Part shown: positions 44,592 through 53,081 of the stretch, in pieces
Position numbering within the stretch: position 1 is the stretch's first letter
Layout of the letters: each line of letters starts with the position of its first letter
From: Acidobacteria bacterium AB60
Lineage (GTDB): Bacteria > Acidobacteriota > Terriglobia > Terriglobales > Acidobacteriaceae
Reading direction: 5' to 3'
DNA length: 64,000 bases
NCBI GenBank assembly: GCA_008682415.1
Contig: VANK01000011.1
Span: 166,432-230,431, forward strand
Translations under genes and position numbers: made by a program
The notes under the pieces: generated by a model
What the model was told of the DNA's origin: nothing
Databases searched by the model: none
What the model saw: the letters and a program-made list of their open reading frames with translations, nothing else

Positions 44592-45530
44592 TTATCGCAC
44601 CAGCCGGAAATACCGCTGCGCCTTCGCTACATCCCGCAGGATCTGCGCCTTCAGAGATGCCACATCCGGATACTTCTCTTCATCCCGCAACCGGTACAGA
44701 AACTCCAGCTCCATCGGGGTGTTCGCATCCACCGCAATCGGCTCGAAGTTGAGAATGTGCGTCTCCAGCGCAAATCCCGCGTCCGCAAACGTCGGCCGGA
44801 TTCCCAGGCTCGACACCGCCTGGAAACATCGCCCCGCAATGCCCAGGCGTGTCACATAGATTCCGAACGCAGGCAACAGGCCCTCGTACTCCGCAAAGTT
44901 GATCGTCGGCACCAGCAGCTTCGAGCCCACGCCCCGGTCCCGCTTCTGCGTTGAGCGCACCGCGAACGGCCTTCCCAACATCCATCGCGCGCGCTTCATG
45001 TCTCCTGCCGCCACCAGCGCGCGAATCGCCGAGCTCGAGACCTCCAGCCCGTGCACCCGCACCGGCGCATGCACCGTGAGCCCGAATCCAAACTCCGCGC
45101 CAAATGCTGCCAGCTCCCGCACGCCCGCCTCCGCCTTGTACCCGAAGCGGAAGTTCCCTCCCTCGTGCAGCCCTCGCAGCTGCAGCGCGTTCGCCAACAC
45201 CTGCTCCACAAACTCCCGCGCCGACAAGCGCGCCAGCCTCTCGTCAAAACGCAGCACCAGCACCGCATCCACACCCGTCGCCGCCAGCAGCTCCAATCGG
45301 TGCGCCATCGGCGTCAGCAGCGCCGGCGCGCTTGCCCGACGCAAAAATCTCTCCGGATGCGGGTCGAACGTCACCGCCACCGCGCGCGCTCCGCGTTCCC
45401 GCGCCTCGCGCACCACCGCGCCCAGGATCTGCTGATGCCCCCGATGCACGCCGTCAAAGTTGCCAATAGCCGCTACCGACGCCCCGAAGCCCGCCGGCAC
45501 CGCCTCGATCCCGCGAAATACGTCCGTCAC
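44592..45530 (-). CDS. ribF: Bifunctional riboflavin kinase/FAD synthetase
   Basis: A 312-residue cytoplasmic enzyme converting riboflavin to FMN and then FAD. The N-terminal adenylyltransferase domain has AIGNFDGVHRGHQQIL (about 20-35), FDPHP and the later SSSAIRALVAAGD. The C-terminal flavokinase domain contains VPTINFAEYEGLLPAFGIYVTR (in place of the common PTANL) and ALETHILNFE. It overlaps the MBL-fold gene by 4 bases and is the last gene of the ygfZ-DUF1844-MBL-ribF operon. Confidence 0.96.
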   Translation of the reverse strand: MTDVFRGIEAVPAGFGASVAAIGNFDGVHRGHQQILGAVVREARERGARAVAVTFDPHPERFLRRASAPALLTPMAHRLELLAATGVDAVLVLRFDERLARLSAREFVEQVLANALQLRGLHEGGNFRFGYKAEAGVRELAAFGAEFGFGLTVHAPVRVHGLEVSSSAIRALVAAGDMKRARWMLGRPFAVRSTQKRDRGVGSKLLVPTINFAEYEGLLPAFGIYVTRLGIAGRCFQAVSSLGIRPTFADAGFALETHILNFEPIAVDANTPMELEFLYRLRDEEKYPDVASLKAQILRDVAKAQRYFRLVR

Positions 45531-46345
45531 GCCGCACCCTGCCCAACACCATCAGGCAGCGTAACCGCCACCTCCAGCCCGTCGTAGCCCATCGCGACTC
45601 CGGCCGGCAGCATCCGGTTCGTCTCCTCGTGCCCAAGCTCGTGCGCAATGTGCGTCAGCCACGTCTGCTTCGCGCCGATCCGCTCCGCCCACGCGATCGC
45701 CTGCTTCAACGTCGCATGGCTCGGATGCGGCGTGTGCCGCAACGATGGCAACACCAGCGTCTCCAGTCCCTCCAGCAGCCCAAAGCTCTCCTCCGGAATC
45801 GCGCTCACGTCCGTCAGATACGCCGCATCGCCGAAGCGAAACCCCGACACCTCCATGCTGCCATGCATCACCGGCACGCGCACAAACTCCACCCCGTGCA
45901 CGCGCATCCGGTCCTCCAGTGCCACAATCTCGACCTTCGCCCGATTGGTGTACGTGGTTGCAGGCGCAAACGTGTAATCGTAGATGCGCTCCAGAACCGC
46001 CGCCGTCTCGTTCGAGGCGTACAGCGGAATCCGGCCGCCGTTTCGAAACGCCGCAAAACTCAGCGGCCGCAGATCGTCCATTCCCAGGATGTGATCGGCA
46101 TGGGCATGCGTGTAGAAGACCGCGTCCACATACCTGATCTGAGCGCGCAAAGCCTGCTCGCGGAAATCCGGGCCGGTGTCGATCACCACCACCCGTTCGC
46201 GCTCGCCATCTTGCCAGCGCAGCGCCACCGACGGCCGCAGGCGCCTGTCGCGCGTGTCCGCGGACGTGCACACCGCGCACCCACAGCCCAGCGTCGGTAC
46301 CCCCATCGAGGTCCCCGTTCCCAGAAACGTGAGCCGCGCCTCCAT
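45527..46345 (-). CDS. MBL-fold metallohydrolase (PhnP-like)
   Basis: A 272-residue metallo-beta-lactamase-fold phosphodiesterase or lactonase-like enzyme. The start at 46345 gives MEARLTFLGTGTSMGVPTLGCGCAVC, the standard opening of the PhnP-type group; the frame continues upstream to 46396. The metal motif is THAHADHILGMDDLRP, with further ligands in VMHGS, YLTDVS and THIAHELGHEE. The substrate is not evident. It lies 13 bases after the DUF1844 gene. Confidence 0.9.
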   Translation of the reverse strand: MEARLTFLGTGTSMGVPTLGCGCAVCTSADTRDRRLRPSVALRWQDGERERVVVIDTGPDFREQALRAQIRYVDAVFYTHAHADHILGMDDLRPLSFAAFRNGGRIPLYASNETAAVLERIYDYTFAPATTYTNRAKVEIVALEDRMRVHGVEFVRVPVMHGSMEVSGFRFGDAAYLTDVSAIPEESFGLLEGLETLVLPSLRHTPHPSHATLKQAIAWAERIGAKQTWLTHIAHELGHEETNRMLPAGVAMGYDGLEVAVTLPDGVGQGAA

Positions 46346-46358
46346 CCCGTCGCTGCGA

Positions 46359-46985
46359 TTAGCGCTTGCCCGGCCCCGGAGGCGGCGCAGGAACACCCGG
46401 CATCGTGATCATGTTCGTCAGCTCCAGGAACGCCATCCGCGCTTCGAACAGCACCGCCTGCAGCATCCGGTCTTCCGCCGCCGTCAGGTTGCCCTTCGTC
46501 TTCTCCGCCAGAACTCCCAGCAGGTCGATCGTCTGCTTCGCGCCCAGAATGTCCACGCGCGGCCGCTGACCCTCCTGCGTCCCCGCCCCCATCTGGATCA
46601 TCGCCGACAGGTAGAACTGCTGCACCAGCTGCTCAAACGTGACCGGCGGCTGCGGTCCCGCGGCCGGATTCTGTGCCCGCACCAGGTCCTCAAGCCTCTG
46701 CGAGGAAGCATCGTACGCCGTCTTCTGCTCCCGGCTCTCCTCCGCCGTCGGCGCTGGCGGCATCGCGGCATACCCGCCCGCCTCCTCGTCTTCACCTTCC
46801 GGCTCCGACGTCACCAGTTGCGGACCCCGCACTGCTTCCGGCTCCGGCGCCTTCGTCTCCGACGCAGGCTCCGGCATCGTCACCACCGTCTCCCGCGTGG
46901 ACTCCTCCCGCGGCGAATCCTTGTCCTCTTCGTCGGCCTTGTACTTGCGGCGATCGATCACTTCAAACTTCGGCGTATCGCTCAT
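46359..46985 (-). CDS. DUF1844 domain protein
   Basis: A 208-residue protein. The start at 46985 gives MSDTPKFEVIDRRKYKADEE, the usual N-terminus of acidobacterial DUF1844 proteins. A long acidic, Pro/Glu-rich region (about 15-110) is probably disordered. The DUF1844 helical domain at about 125-195 includes FEQLVQQFYLSAMIQMGA and AKQTIDLLGVLAEKTKGNLTAAEDRML. The function is unknown. Placement between ygfZ and an MBL-fold/ribF pair suggests a housekeeping role. Confidence 0.88.
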   Translation of the reverse strand: MSDTPKFEVIDRRKYKADEEDKDSPREESTRETVVTMPEPASETKAPEPEAVRGPQLVTSEPEGEDEEAGGYAAMPPAPTAEESREQKTAYDASSQRLEDLVRAQNPAAGPQPPVTFEQLVQQFYLSAMIQMGAGTQEGQRPRVDILGAKQTIDLLGVLAEKTKGNLTAAEDRMLQAVLFEARMAFLELTNMITMPGVPAPPPGPGKR

Positions 46986-47016
46986 CGTCTCTGGTCCCTG
47001 CCTCTTTTCCTCGTCG

Positions 47017-48159
47017 TCAGACCGCTGGGGTGCTCGCAACCATGCGCGCCGTGCCGGCACCCTCGCCCGTCTCGTAACCCAGGGGCTGCTGCTTCGCCTC
47101 CGCCTCGCCGCGAACCATCGCCAGCGCAACTCGGCGCGTCCCGCGCGGAAGCGGCAACTCCGCAGCGCTCGTAACGTTCCCCACCGCCGCCCCGTCCAGC
47201 TTCAACTCCGTTCCGCTCGCGGGCAGCGGCCCGTCAATCTCTATCTGCCGCAGATGCCGGTGCACATTCCCGCGCGACCGGATCCGCTCCACGATCTCCT
47301 GCCCCAGGTAGCACCCCTTGCTGAAGTGCAGCGTCCGCATCTGCGAGGTCTCCTGCGGCAGATCGCGCTCCAACATGTCCACGCCATACAGCGGAATTCC
47401 CTCCGCCACGCGAAACGACTCCACCGCCGCCACGCCCACCGGCAGCGCCCCACCCGTCATCAGGAACTTCCACATCTTCGGCATCGAGTGCAGCGAAGTC
47501 CAGATCACGTAATGTTCGCCCAGCACCCCGTACTCCCGCCGGATTCGCAAGCTCATCCCGTTAAACTCCGCCCGCGCATGAGTCATCGGATCCCGCAGCA
47601 CCGGAAGCCCCAGCCGCGCCAGCACCTCGCCCGCCTTCGGCCCGGTCAGCCCCAGCGCCGTCTCGCCTCCGCGCGGCGTCAGCTCCACGTCGTCCATAAT
47701 GATGAACTTGTCGAAGTGCGTCAGCAGCTTCTCCTGCTGATCCGCGGCAATCTCCATCTCCAGCGTGTCGTCGTCGCTGCCCGCCTGGCTCCCCGGCCCG
47801 CTCCCGTAGGTCTGGGGCCCGCTCCGCCACACAGACAGTTCGCCCTGGATCCGCCCCTGCGCGTTCAACACCAGGTTCCACGCTCCGCCGTTGCCCGCCA
47901 GCTCGTTCACGGCGTTCGTCACCATCCCGCTCAGCCACCGGAACCGGTCCGAGCCTTTCACCTGCACCCGCCGCAGCCACCCCATGTCGTGCACAGCCGC
48001 CCCAAATACCAGGGCCTCTGTTTCCGTCTGCCGCGCGTCCAACTCCTGGGGGGTGATCACCCCGCGATACACTGTCGTCTCCGGATGGATTTCTCCGGAT
48101 GCAAGCCACGCCGCAAGCGGAGTGGCAGTAGGGGAAGCGGCGAGGGCAATATCGGACAT
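47017..48159 (-). CDS. ygfZ: YgfZ/GcvT-domain folate-binding protein
   Basis: A 380-residue protein related to glycine cleavage T protein, needed for repair or assembly of some Fe-S enzymes. The start at 48159 gives MSDIALAASPT; a longer frame to 48213 is less likely. The diagnostic motif KGCYLGQEIVERIRSRG has its Cys at residue 283. It begins the operon that continues with DUF1844 (31 bases), MBL-fold and ribF. Tetrahydrofolate binding is known for the family; no other enzyme activity is implied. Confidence 0.93.
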   Translation of the reverse strand: MSDIALAASPTATPLAAWLASGEIHPETTVYRGVITPQELDARQTETEALVFGAAVHDMGWLRRVQVKGSDRFRWLSGMVTNAVNELAGNGGAWNLVLNAQGRIQGELSVWRSGPQTYGSGPGSQAGSDDDTLEMEIAADQQEKLLTHFDKFIIMDDVELTPRGGETALGLTGPKAGEVLARLGLPVLRDPMTHARAEFNGMSLRIRREYGVLGEHYVIWTSLHSMPKMWKFLMTGGALPVGVAAVESFRVAEGIPLYGVDMLERDLPQETSQMRTLHFSKGCYLGQEIVERIRSRGNVHRHLRQIEIDGPLPASGTELKLDGAAVGNVTSAAELPLPRGTRRVALAMVRGEAEAKQQPLGYETGEGAGTARMVASTPAV

Positions 48160-48222
48160 GGAATAACGTAGGGGCACCGGCAAGCGGATAAAATCCTGGC
48201 AAGCCCGGTCCACCGCATCCTA

Positions 48223-48228
48223 ATTATA
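48223..48228 (-). promoter_or_regulatory. Candidate -10 box of the ygfZ operon
   Basis: On the minus strand these bases read TATAAT, a perfect -10 consensus, about 64 bases upstream of the ygfZ start at 48159. The -35 at the right distance is weak, so this is a modest prediction. The same sequence is nearly symmetric and could also serve the divergent gene at 48294. Confidence 0.35.
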
Positions 48229-48293
48229 GTCTTCAGGTCGCACCGAGACGCGGGCCCAAAGAAGTACCCCGGCGCGACAAATCAGGAGAACCA

Positions 48294-49979
48294 ATGATCG
48301 AGCAGTTCCTCGCGGCTTGCGGCTGGCGCAAGAGCCACAGCATCGCACCTCGCGCCACCCTTCTGGTCGTCGCCCTCCTCGCCGCCACCGCGCTCGGCGC
48401 GCAGCAGGTCACGCCTCCCCAGCCGCAGCAGCCCCCACCGCCGGCCTCCGGCAACCACAAAAACGACCCCCAGACCCACATCATCCCCGAGCAGGGCAAG
48501 GAGCTCTTCGCCCTCGTCGATCAGCTCATGAAGTTCTCCTCCGATGAGTCCGGGCTGCCCATCAAAAGCAGCGTCAAGCGCCAGCTCACCAGCCGCGCCG
48601 AAGTCGAAAAATACCTCAAGGAAAAATTCGACGAAGACGAAAGCAATCGCCGCCTCCAGCGCGGCGAGATCGTCCTCAAAAAGTTCGGCCTCCTCGATCG
48701 CGACTTCGATCTCAAGCCCTTCCTGCTCATCCTCCTCACCGAGCAGATCCAGGCCTACTACGACTCCAAAACCAAGACCGTCAACATGCTCGACTGGGTC
48801 AACATCGACGAGCAGAAACCCGTCCTCGCGCACGAACTCACCCACGCCCTCCAGGATCAGCACGTCAATCTCGAGAAATGGAGCGACCAGACCCCCGCCG
48901 ACGTCTCCACCAACTACCACGATGACCTCGACCACCTCGCCAAAGACGAGGTCGATACCGCCCGCGAAGCCGTGGCCGAAGGACAGGCCACCGCCGTCAT
49001 GATGGATCACATGCTCAAGCCCATGGGCAAGAGCCTCGTCAAAGACCCCGAGATCGTCGACTTCATCAAGCAGGGCATGTCCGGCTCCGACGACTCCCCT
49101 GTCATGGCCCGCGCTCCCCTCCTCCTCTCCGAATCGCTCCTCTTCCCCTACCGCGAAGGCCTCAGCTTCGAACAGGACCTCTGGATCGATCAGGGCCAGA
49201 AGGCCGCCTTCGCCGGCGCCCTCGACCGCCCCCCCAGCTCCACCTGGGAGATCATCAACCCGCGTGAGTTCGAGAAGGCGAAGATCCCCGTCGTGCCCCT
49301 CCTGCCCGACATCCATCCCCTGCTCGACCCGCTCTACAAGCCCTACGACATCGGCCAGGTCGGCGAACTCGACCTCCACATCCTCGCTCAGCTCTTCGGC
49401 GGCGAAACCGCAGCCCGCGACCTCACCCCCGCCTGGGACGGCGGCCTCTACTGGGCCGGCCAGCTCCGCTCCGCCACCCCCGCCGAGCAGGCCTCCACCA
49501 GGTCCATCGCCTTCTTCTATCTCTCCTCCTGGAAGAGCCAGGCCTCCGCCGAAGCCTTCGCCAAGCTCTACGCCGACTCCCTCGGCCGCAAATACTCCGG
49601 CCTGCATCGCGAAGAGAAGCCCGAAGGCGCCGCTCCCTCCGGAACATCGTCCGACAACATCGAGCAGGTCTTCACTACCGACGAAGGACCAGTTCTCATC
49701 ACCATCCGCGGCAAGCAGGTCTTCGTCGCCGAAAGCTTCGATCTCACCACCGCTCGCAAGCTCACCGCCATGATCCTCGAGGCCCAGGGCACCGGCGAAC
49801 TGCGCACCACCCAGCTGACGCAGCCTCGTAGCCCGCAACCGGCCCCATCGGCCGCACCACTCACCATCCCCGTTCCCGCCACAACCCTGAGCGGCGGCCT
49901 CGTTCACCTCTTCGCCGAAAGCGGCGTCATGAAGTCCGCCGTAGACGCCGCCATGAAAGCCGCAGCCGCCGCCAAATAA
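48294..49979 (+). CDS. Exported putative zinc metallopeptidase (HELTH motif), family unknown
   Basis: A 561-residue protein with AGGAGA upstream of the ATG. Residues about 20-36 form a signal or TM segment, followed by a Pro/Gln-rich linker. The motif VLAHELTHALQDQH gives His180-Glu181-x-x-His184, and Glu229 in AVAEGQATAVMMDH is a plausible third zinc ligand in a helix ahead of a MMDHM run. The rest has a large alpha/beta region and a Pro/Ala-rich C-terminal tail (about 505-535). I cannot name the family. The zincin motif supports a periplasmic peptidase or an inactive relative. Confidence 0.8.
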   Translation: MIEQFLAACGWRKSHSIAPRATLLVVALLAATALGAQQVTPPQPQQPPPPASGNHKNDPQTHIIPEQGKELFALVDQLMKFSSDESGLPIKSSVKRQLTSRAEVEKYLKEKFDEDESNRRLQRGEIVLKKFGLLDRDFDLKPFLLILLTEQIQAYYDSKTKTVNMLDWVNIDEQKPVLAHELTHALQDQHVNLEKWSDQTPADVSTNYHDDLDHLAKDEVDTAREAVAEGQATAVMMDHMLKPMGKSLVKDPEIVDFIKQGMSGSDDSPVMARAPLLLSESLLFPYREGLSFEQDLWIDQGQKAAFAGALDRPPSSTWEIINPREFEKAKIPVVPLLPDIHPLLDPLYKPYDIGQVGELDLHILAQLFGGETAARDLTPAWDGGLYWAGQLRSATPAEQASTRSIAFFYLSSWKSQASAEAFAKLYADSLGRKYSGLHREEKPEGAAPSGTSSDNIEQVFTTDEGPVLITIRGKQVFVAESFDLTTARKLTAMILEAQGTGELRTTQLTQPRSPQPAPSAAPLTIPVPATTLSGGLVHLFAESGVMKSAVDAAMKAAAAAK

Positions 49980-49990
49980 GAACGGGCGAG

Positions 49991-50026
49991 CCCCCTCTCG
50001 CCCCTTGGTACTTGGCCCTCGCCCCT
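49991..50026. repeat. Low-complexity CTTGGTACTTGGCCC-type repeat
   Basis: Units of CCCTCTCGCCC, CCTTGG, TACTTGG and CCCTCGCCC run up to the last bases of the aldo/keto reductase gene (stop at 50025-50027). On the gene's own strand the repeat begins right at or after the stop codon. Confidence 0.7.
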
Positions 50027-51149
50027 AGCTCTCCCCCAGCCTCTCCACCTCCGGCGTCTCCCCGCCCAGCCACTCCGGGTGCTTGATCGTCGAGTCGAAG
50101 TGCGTCGACGTCTTGAACAGCTCATACTTCCCCTGTAATGCCGCCTCATGCGACTTCGTGAGGATCGCCGCTACCTGCGCTTCCTCCATCGGCCGGAACT
50201 GCTTCACGGCCTCCAGCGCCTGGTCCAGAACCTCCTGCTTGTCGATCCCCGTGATCTGCGCCGCCACAGGCACATTCAGCGAGTAGTGCAGGCAGTCCAG
50301 CGGCGGCACCGCATTGCTCTTCAGGATCACTCCGCTGCCAAAACACTTCATCCCCAGCACCGCAATCCTGCGCTTCATCGCCTGCGGCACCACCAGCTGC
50401 GCAAAGCTGCGGTAATGCGCATCCATTACGTTGATCGGCATCTGCACCGTGTCGAAATGGAAGCCGCGCCGGTCCGCTACCTCCATCATGTACAGATGAA
50501 TGTGCGGGTCCTTGTGCCCCGTGTACCCGATAAACCGCACCTTCCCCGCCTTCTTCGCCTCCAGTGCAGCCTCCATCGCGCCACCCTCGTTGAAGATGCG
50601 GTCCGGATCATCGAACCGGATGATCTCGTGATGCTGCAGCAGGTCCAGGTGATCGGTCTGCAACCGTTGCAGCGACTGGTTGATTTGCTTCTCCGCCTCC
50701 TCCTTCGTGCGCCCATCGATCTTCGTCATCAGGAAGACCTTCTGCCGGTATCCGCCCTGCGCCAGCGCCTTCCCCATGCGCTCTTCGCTGTGCCCCTGGT
50801 TATAGTCCCAGGAGTTGTCCATGAACGTGATCCCGCGATCGATGGCCTGGTGCATCAGCTTGATCGCCTCCTCCTCCGGCAGCGACGGCTTGCCGATATG
50901 CGAGCCGCCCAGCCCGATCACCGACACCTCCACCCCCGTCTCCCCCAACGGCCGATACAGCATGTCGCCCCTGCGCGTCCCGGCATGCGTCACCCGCGGA
51001 ATCGCCGCCGCCGCGCCCGCTGCCGACGAAGCGGACTGCGCGCCGGGAAGCTGGTCCGCCCGCTCACCGGCCGCCTGTCCTGAAGCGAGATGAAGCGAAC
51101 CGGCCGCAACCACCGCGGCCGACGAGGTGAGGAATGCGCGTCTTTTCAT
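50025..51149 (-). CDS. Tat-exported aldo/keto reductase
   Basis: A 374-residue NAD(P)-dependent reductase. The start at 51149 gives a twin-arginine leader (KRRAFLTSSAAVVAAGSL) and a Ser/Ala-rich stretch to about 55; an ATG at 51164 would add five residues. The catalytic tetrad is Asp111, Tyr116, Lys143 (MTKIDGR) and His173 or His174 (LLQHHE). NADP-site features occur in VIGLGGSHIG and near the end. Aldo/keto reductases with a Tat signal are exported folded with cofactor. The substrate is unknown. Confidence 0.9.
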   Translation of the reverse strand: MKRRAFLTSSAAVVAAGSLHLASGQAAGERADQLPGAQSASSAAGAAAAIPRVTHAGTRRGDMLYRPLGETGVEVSVIGLGGSHIGKPSLPEEEAIKLMHQAIDRGITFMDNSWDYNQGHSEERMGKALAQGGYRQKVFLMTKIDGRTKEEAEKQINQSLQRLQTDHLDLLQHHEIIRFDDPDRIFNEGGAMEAALEAKKAGKVRFIGYTGHKDPHIHLYMMEVADRRGFHFDTVQMPINVMDAHYRSFAQLVVPQAMKRRIAVLGMKCFGSGVILKSNAVPPLDCLHYSLNVPVAAQITGIDKQEVLDQALEAVKQFRPMEEAQVAAILTKSHEAALQGKYELFKTSTHFDSTIKHPEWLGGETPEVERLGES

Positions 51150-51514
51150 AGTCAGGGTCTCCATGCCCTCTGCAGGCACATACGAAGATGCGCCACATCG
51201 CCCCGGAGAAGCCCTCGCACCCAAGACTGCCCCTTGCGACAGGATCGAAGATCACCCACCGCTTCCTTTCAGCGCCTCAAAGAGAAACCCCTCCCTATGT
51301 CCCCTGCGCGACATAAGCTCCCTCGCTTTTACTCTTCCCTTACGATTCCCTTAGCTGCTGAACTTCCGATCGCTAAGCGTACGGATCTGCTGTCCTGGTC
51401 GCGGCCAGCAGAAACGGTGAGCGCAATCAACAAAACGCGGGAGCACAGAACCGCCCTGCCCGCGGGCGGTGAGCAAAGGTAGTGTACTGAGGGGCTATGC
51501 GCAACGGTGAGGGA
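51150..51514. other. 365-base gap upstream of the aldo/keto reductase
   Basis: This holds the leader region of the reductase and the 3' region of the four-helix-bundle gene, both minus strand. It contains one clear hairpin (51450-51470, listed separately). I saw no other dyad, no strong promoter pair and no believable ORF. Confidence 0.4.
51450..51470 (-). terminator. Candidate hairpin terminator of the four-helix-bundle gene
   Basis: ACCGCCC (51450-51456), a 7-base loop, and GGGCGGT (51464-51470) are perfectly complementary and GC-rich. It lies about 45 bases past the stop of the minus-strand gene at 51515. There is no clear T-run after it on the minus strand, so termination is only suggested. 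Confidence 0.4.
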
Positions 51515-51919
51515 CTACGCGCGACACAGCGTGCCAATCATCTTGCCCAACATCCGGCTGATCTCAAGAGCAAGGCCTTCGGCTCTCCTTCGCTCTTCGT
51601 CCGTCGCGAAGCCCAGGGCCCCTGAGAGAACAAGCTGCGTCTGTACTTCGCAGTTTGATCCTCTGGCGTTTCCCAGAAAGAGGAGATACTCGCCTTTTGT
51701 CGTTCGGCCGTAACCCTCGGCGATGTTGCTGGCCACCGACACCGACGCTCTGCGCAGCTGGTTCACCAATCCAAAGGTCTCGGATTTGGGGAAGGACATG
51801 GTGAGCCGGTAGACGGCGACACTCAGCTCGATCGCTCGTTGCCAAACCAGCAGATCCATAAATGCCGGGTGGTCGCTGGCTCTGGGCTCACCCGGTCTTG
51901 CGTTTGTACTCATGCCCAT
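51515..51919 (-). CDS. Four-helix bundle protein (23S rRNA intervening-sequence protein family)
   Basis: A 134-residue cytoplasmic protein. The family pattern is complete: FMDLLVWQRAIELSVAVYRLT, FPKSETFGLVNQLRRASVSVASNIAEG, YGRTTKGEYLLFLGNARGSNCEVQTQL. Members form four-helix bundles and pentamers. Some are encoded in insertions of 23S rRNA genes, but free-standing copies like this one are common and their role is unknown. The true start may be the ATG at residue 3. No rRNA sequence is present here. Confidence 0.92.
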   Translation of the reverse strand: MGMSTNARPGEPRASDHPAFMDLLVWQRAIELSVAVYRLTMSFPKSETFGLVNQLRRASVSVASNIAEGYGRTTKGEYLLFLGNARGSNCEVQTQLVLSGALGFATDEERRRAEGLALEISRMLGKMIGTLCRA

Positions 51920-51965
51920 CGTCTACGCCAGAGCCCTTGACTCCGCTTGTGAGCATTGTCACCAG

Positions 51966-52020
51966 CCTTGGCACTCGGCCCTCGGCCCTTGGTACTTGGT
52001 ACTTGGCCCTTGGCCCTGGT
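51966..52020. repeat. Low-complexity CTTGGTACTTGGCCC-type repeat
   Basis: Tandem degenerate units (CCTTGG, CACTCGG, CCCTCGG, CCCTTGGTACTTGG, TACTTGG, CCCTTGG) end two bases before the stop codon of the AI-2E-family gene (stop at 52023-52025). It fills most of the gap to the four-helix-bundle gene. Confidence 0.75.
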
Positions 52021-52022
52021 CT

Positions 52023-53081
52023 TCAGTCCCTCTGCACCAGGTACTCTTCCGCCAGCACCGCGACCAGCACCGCTGTCGGCACCGCCACAGCCGCCCCTAC
52101 CACGCCCGCCAGCGCCGAACCGATCAGCAACGCCACAATCACCGCCAGCCCCGGCAGGTCCACGCTCGACTTCATGATGCGCGGCACCAGGAACGAGTTC
52201 TCCAGATTGATCCACACAAAGTAGAAGATCGCGACCCCCAGAACCCGCCCCCAGGAATCAAACGAGGCCACCACCAGCGCCAGGCAGATGCACACCGCCG
52301 CGCCTACCACGGGAATGATGTTCAGCAGGCCCGTCAGCACCCCCAGCGCATACGCATACCGCACATGCAGCGCCGCGTAGGTGCCCGTCGCCGCCACCCC
52401 CAGAATCAGCATCAGGCTGCCCTGCCCGATCAGCCACCGTCCCATCCGTCCCTTCGCCCGCGTCAGCGTCCCGTCCAGCCGCTCCCGCGTCCGCCTTCGA
52501 AAGAACGACAGAACCCACCGGTACGCCACGTCGCCTTCCAGCTCGAAGTACACCGTCAGAATCAGCCCCATGCCGATCGTGAACAGCGCGCTCGCCCAGT
52601 TCTTGAGCGACAGCAGAACGTACGCCGCACTATTTGCCGCGGTCGTCTCCACGCGCTCCACCAGGTCCCCTGGATCAATGCGATCCGCAAAAGGCACCCG
52701 CCGCAACTTCTCCACCAGCTGCGGCAGCCGCTGCGGAAGCTCCTTCGAGAACTCCTGCAGGTCGCGCACAATCGGCGGCACCGCCAGGAACCCGAACAGC
52801 GCCGCTCCCCCGGCAACGCACAAAAGCAGCACCAGGATCGCCGTCCGCCGGAACGGCTGAAACCGCCCGATCCGAATTCCCGCAATCCCGTTCAGCGCCG
52901 GCTGCAGCACCACCGCGAACAGCGCGCTCACATACACCAGCAGCAGTTCGTGCCGCAGCAGCCACGCCAGGTAGCACGCAAACGCCACCACAAACGCGAA
53001 CACGATGTAGCTGCGGGCCGTGCGCCGCGACTCGTTCTCCTTCGGCGTCGCCCCAATAAGCTCCGGTTGGCTTTCGATCAC
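52023..53081 (-). CDS. AI-2E family transporter (PF01594-type permease)
   Basis: A 352-residue inner membrane protein with about 8 TM segments. The GTG start at 53081 overlaps the stop of the AIM24-family gene (GTGA); the open frame continues to 53522 antisense-like through that gene and is not real. The family region is seen in RSYIVFAFVVAFACYLAWLLRHELL, in the periplasmic/cytoplasmic mid-region FSKELPQRLPQLVEKLRRVP, and in the C-terminal TM cluster with LTGLLNIIPVVGAA and INLENSFLVPRIM. Despite the family name, transport of autoinducer-2 is not established for most members. Confidence 0.9.
   Translation of the reverse strand: MIESQPELIGATPKENESRRTARSYIVFAFVVAFACYLAWLLRHELLLVYVSALFAVVLQPALNGIAGIRIGRFQPFRRTAILVLLLCVAGGAALFGFLAVPPIVRDLQEFSKELPQRLPQLVEKLRRVPFADRIDPGDLVERVETTAANSAAYVLLSLKNWASALFTIGMGLILTVYFELEGDVAYRWVLSFFRRRTRERLDGTLTRAKGRMGRWLIGQGSLMLILGVAATGTYAALHVRYAYALGVLTGLLNIIPVVGAAVCICLALVVASFDSWGRVLGVAIFYFVWINLENSFLVPRIMKSSVDLPGLAVIVALLIGSALAGVVGAAVAVPTAVLVAVLAEEYLVQRD

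Noticed and set aside
51515..51919. Intervening sequence within a 23S rRNA gene
   Set aside because: The four-helix bundle protein belongs to that family, but no rRNA sequence surrounds it.
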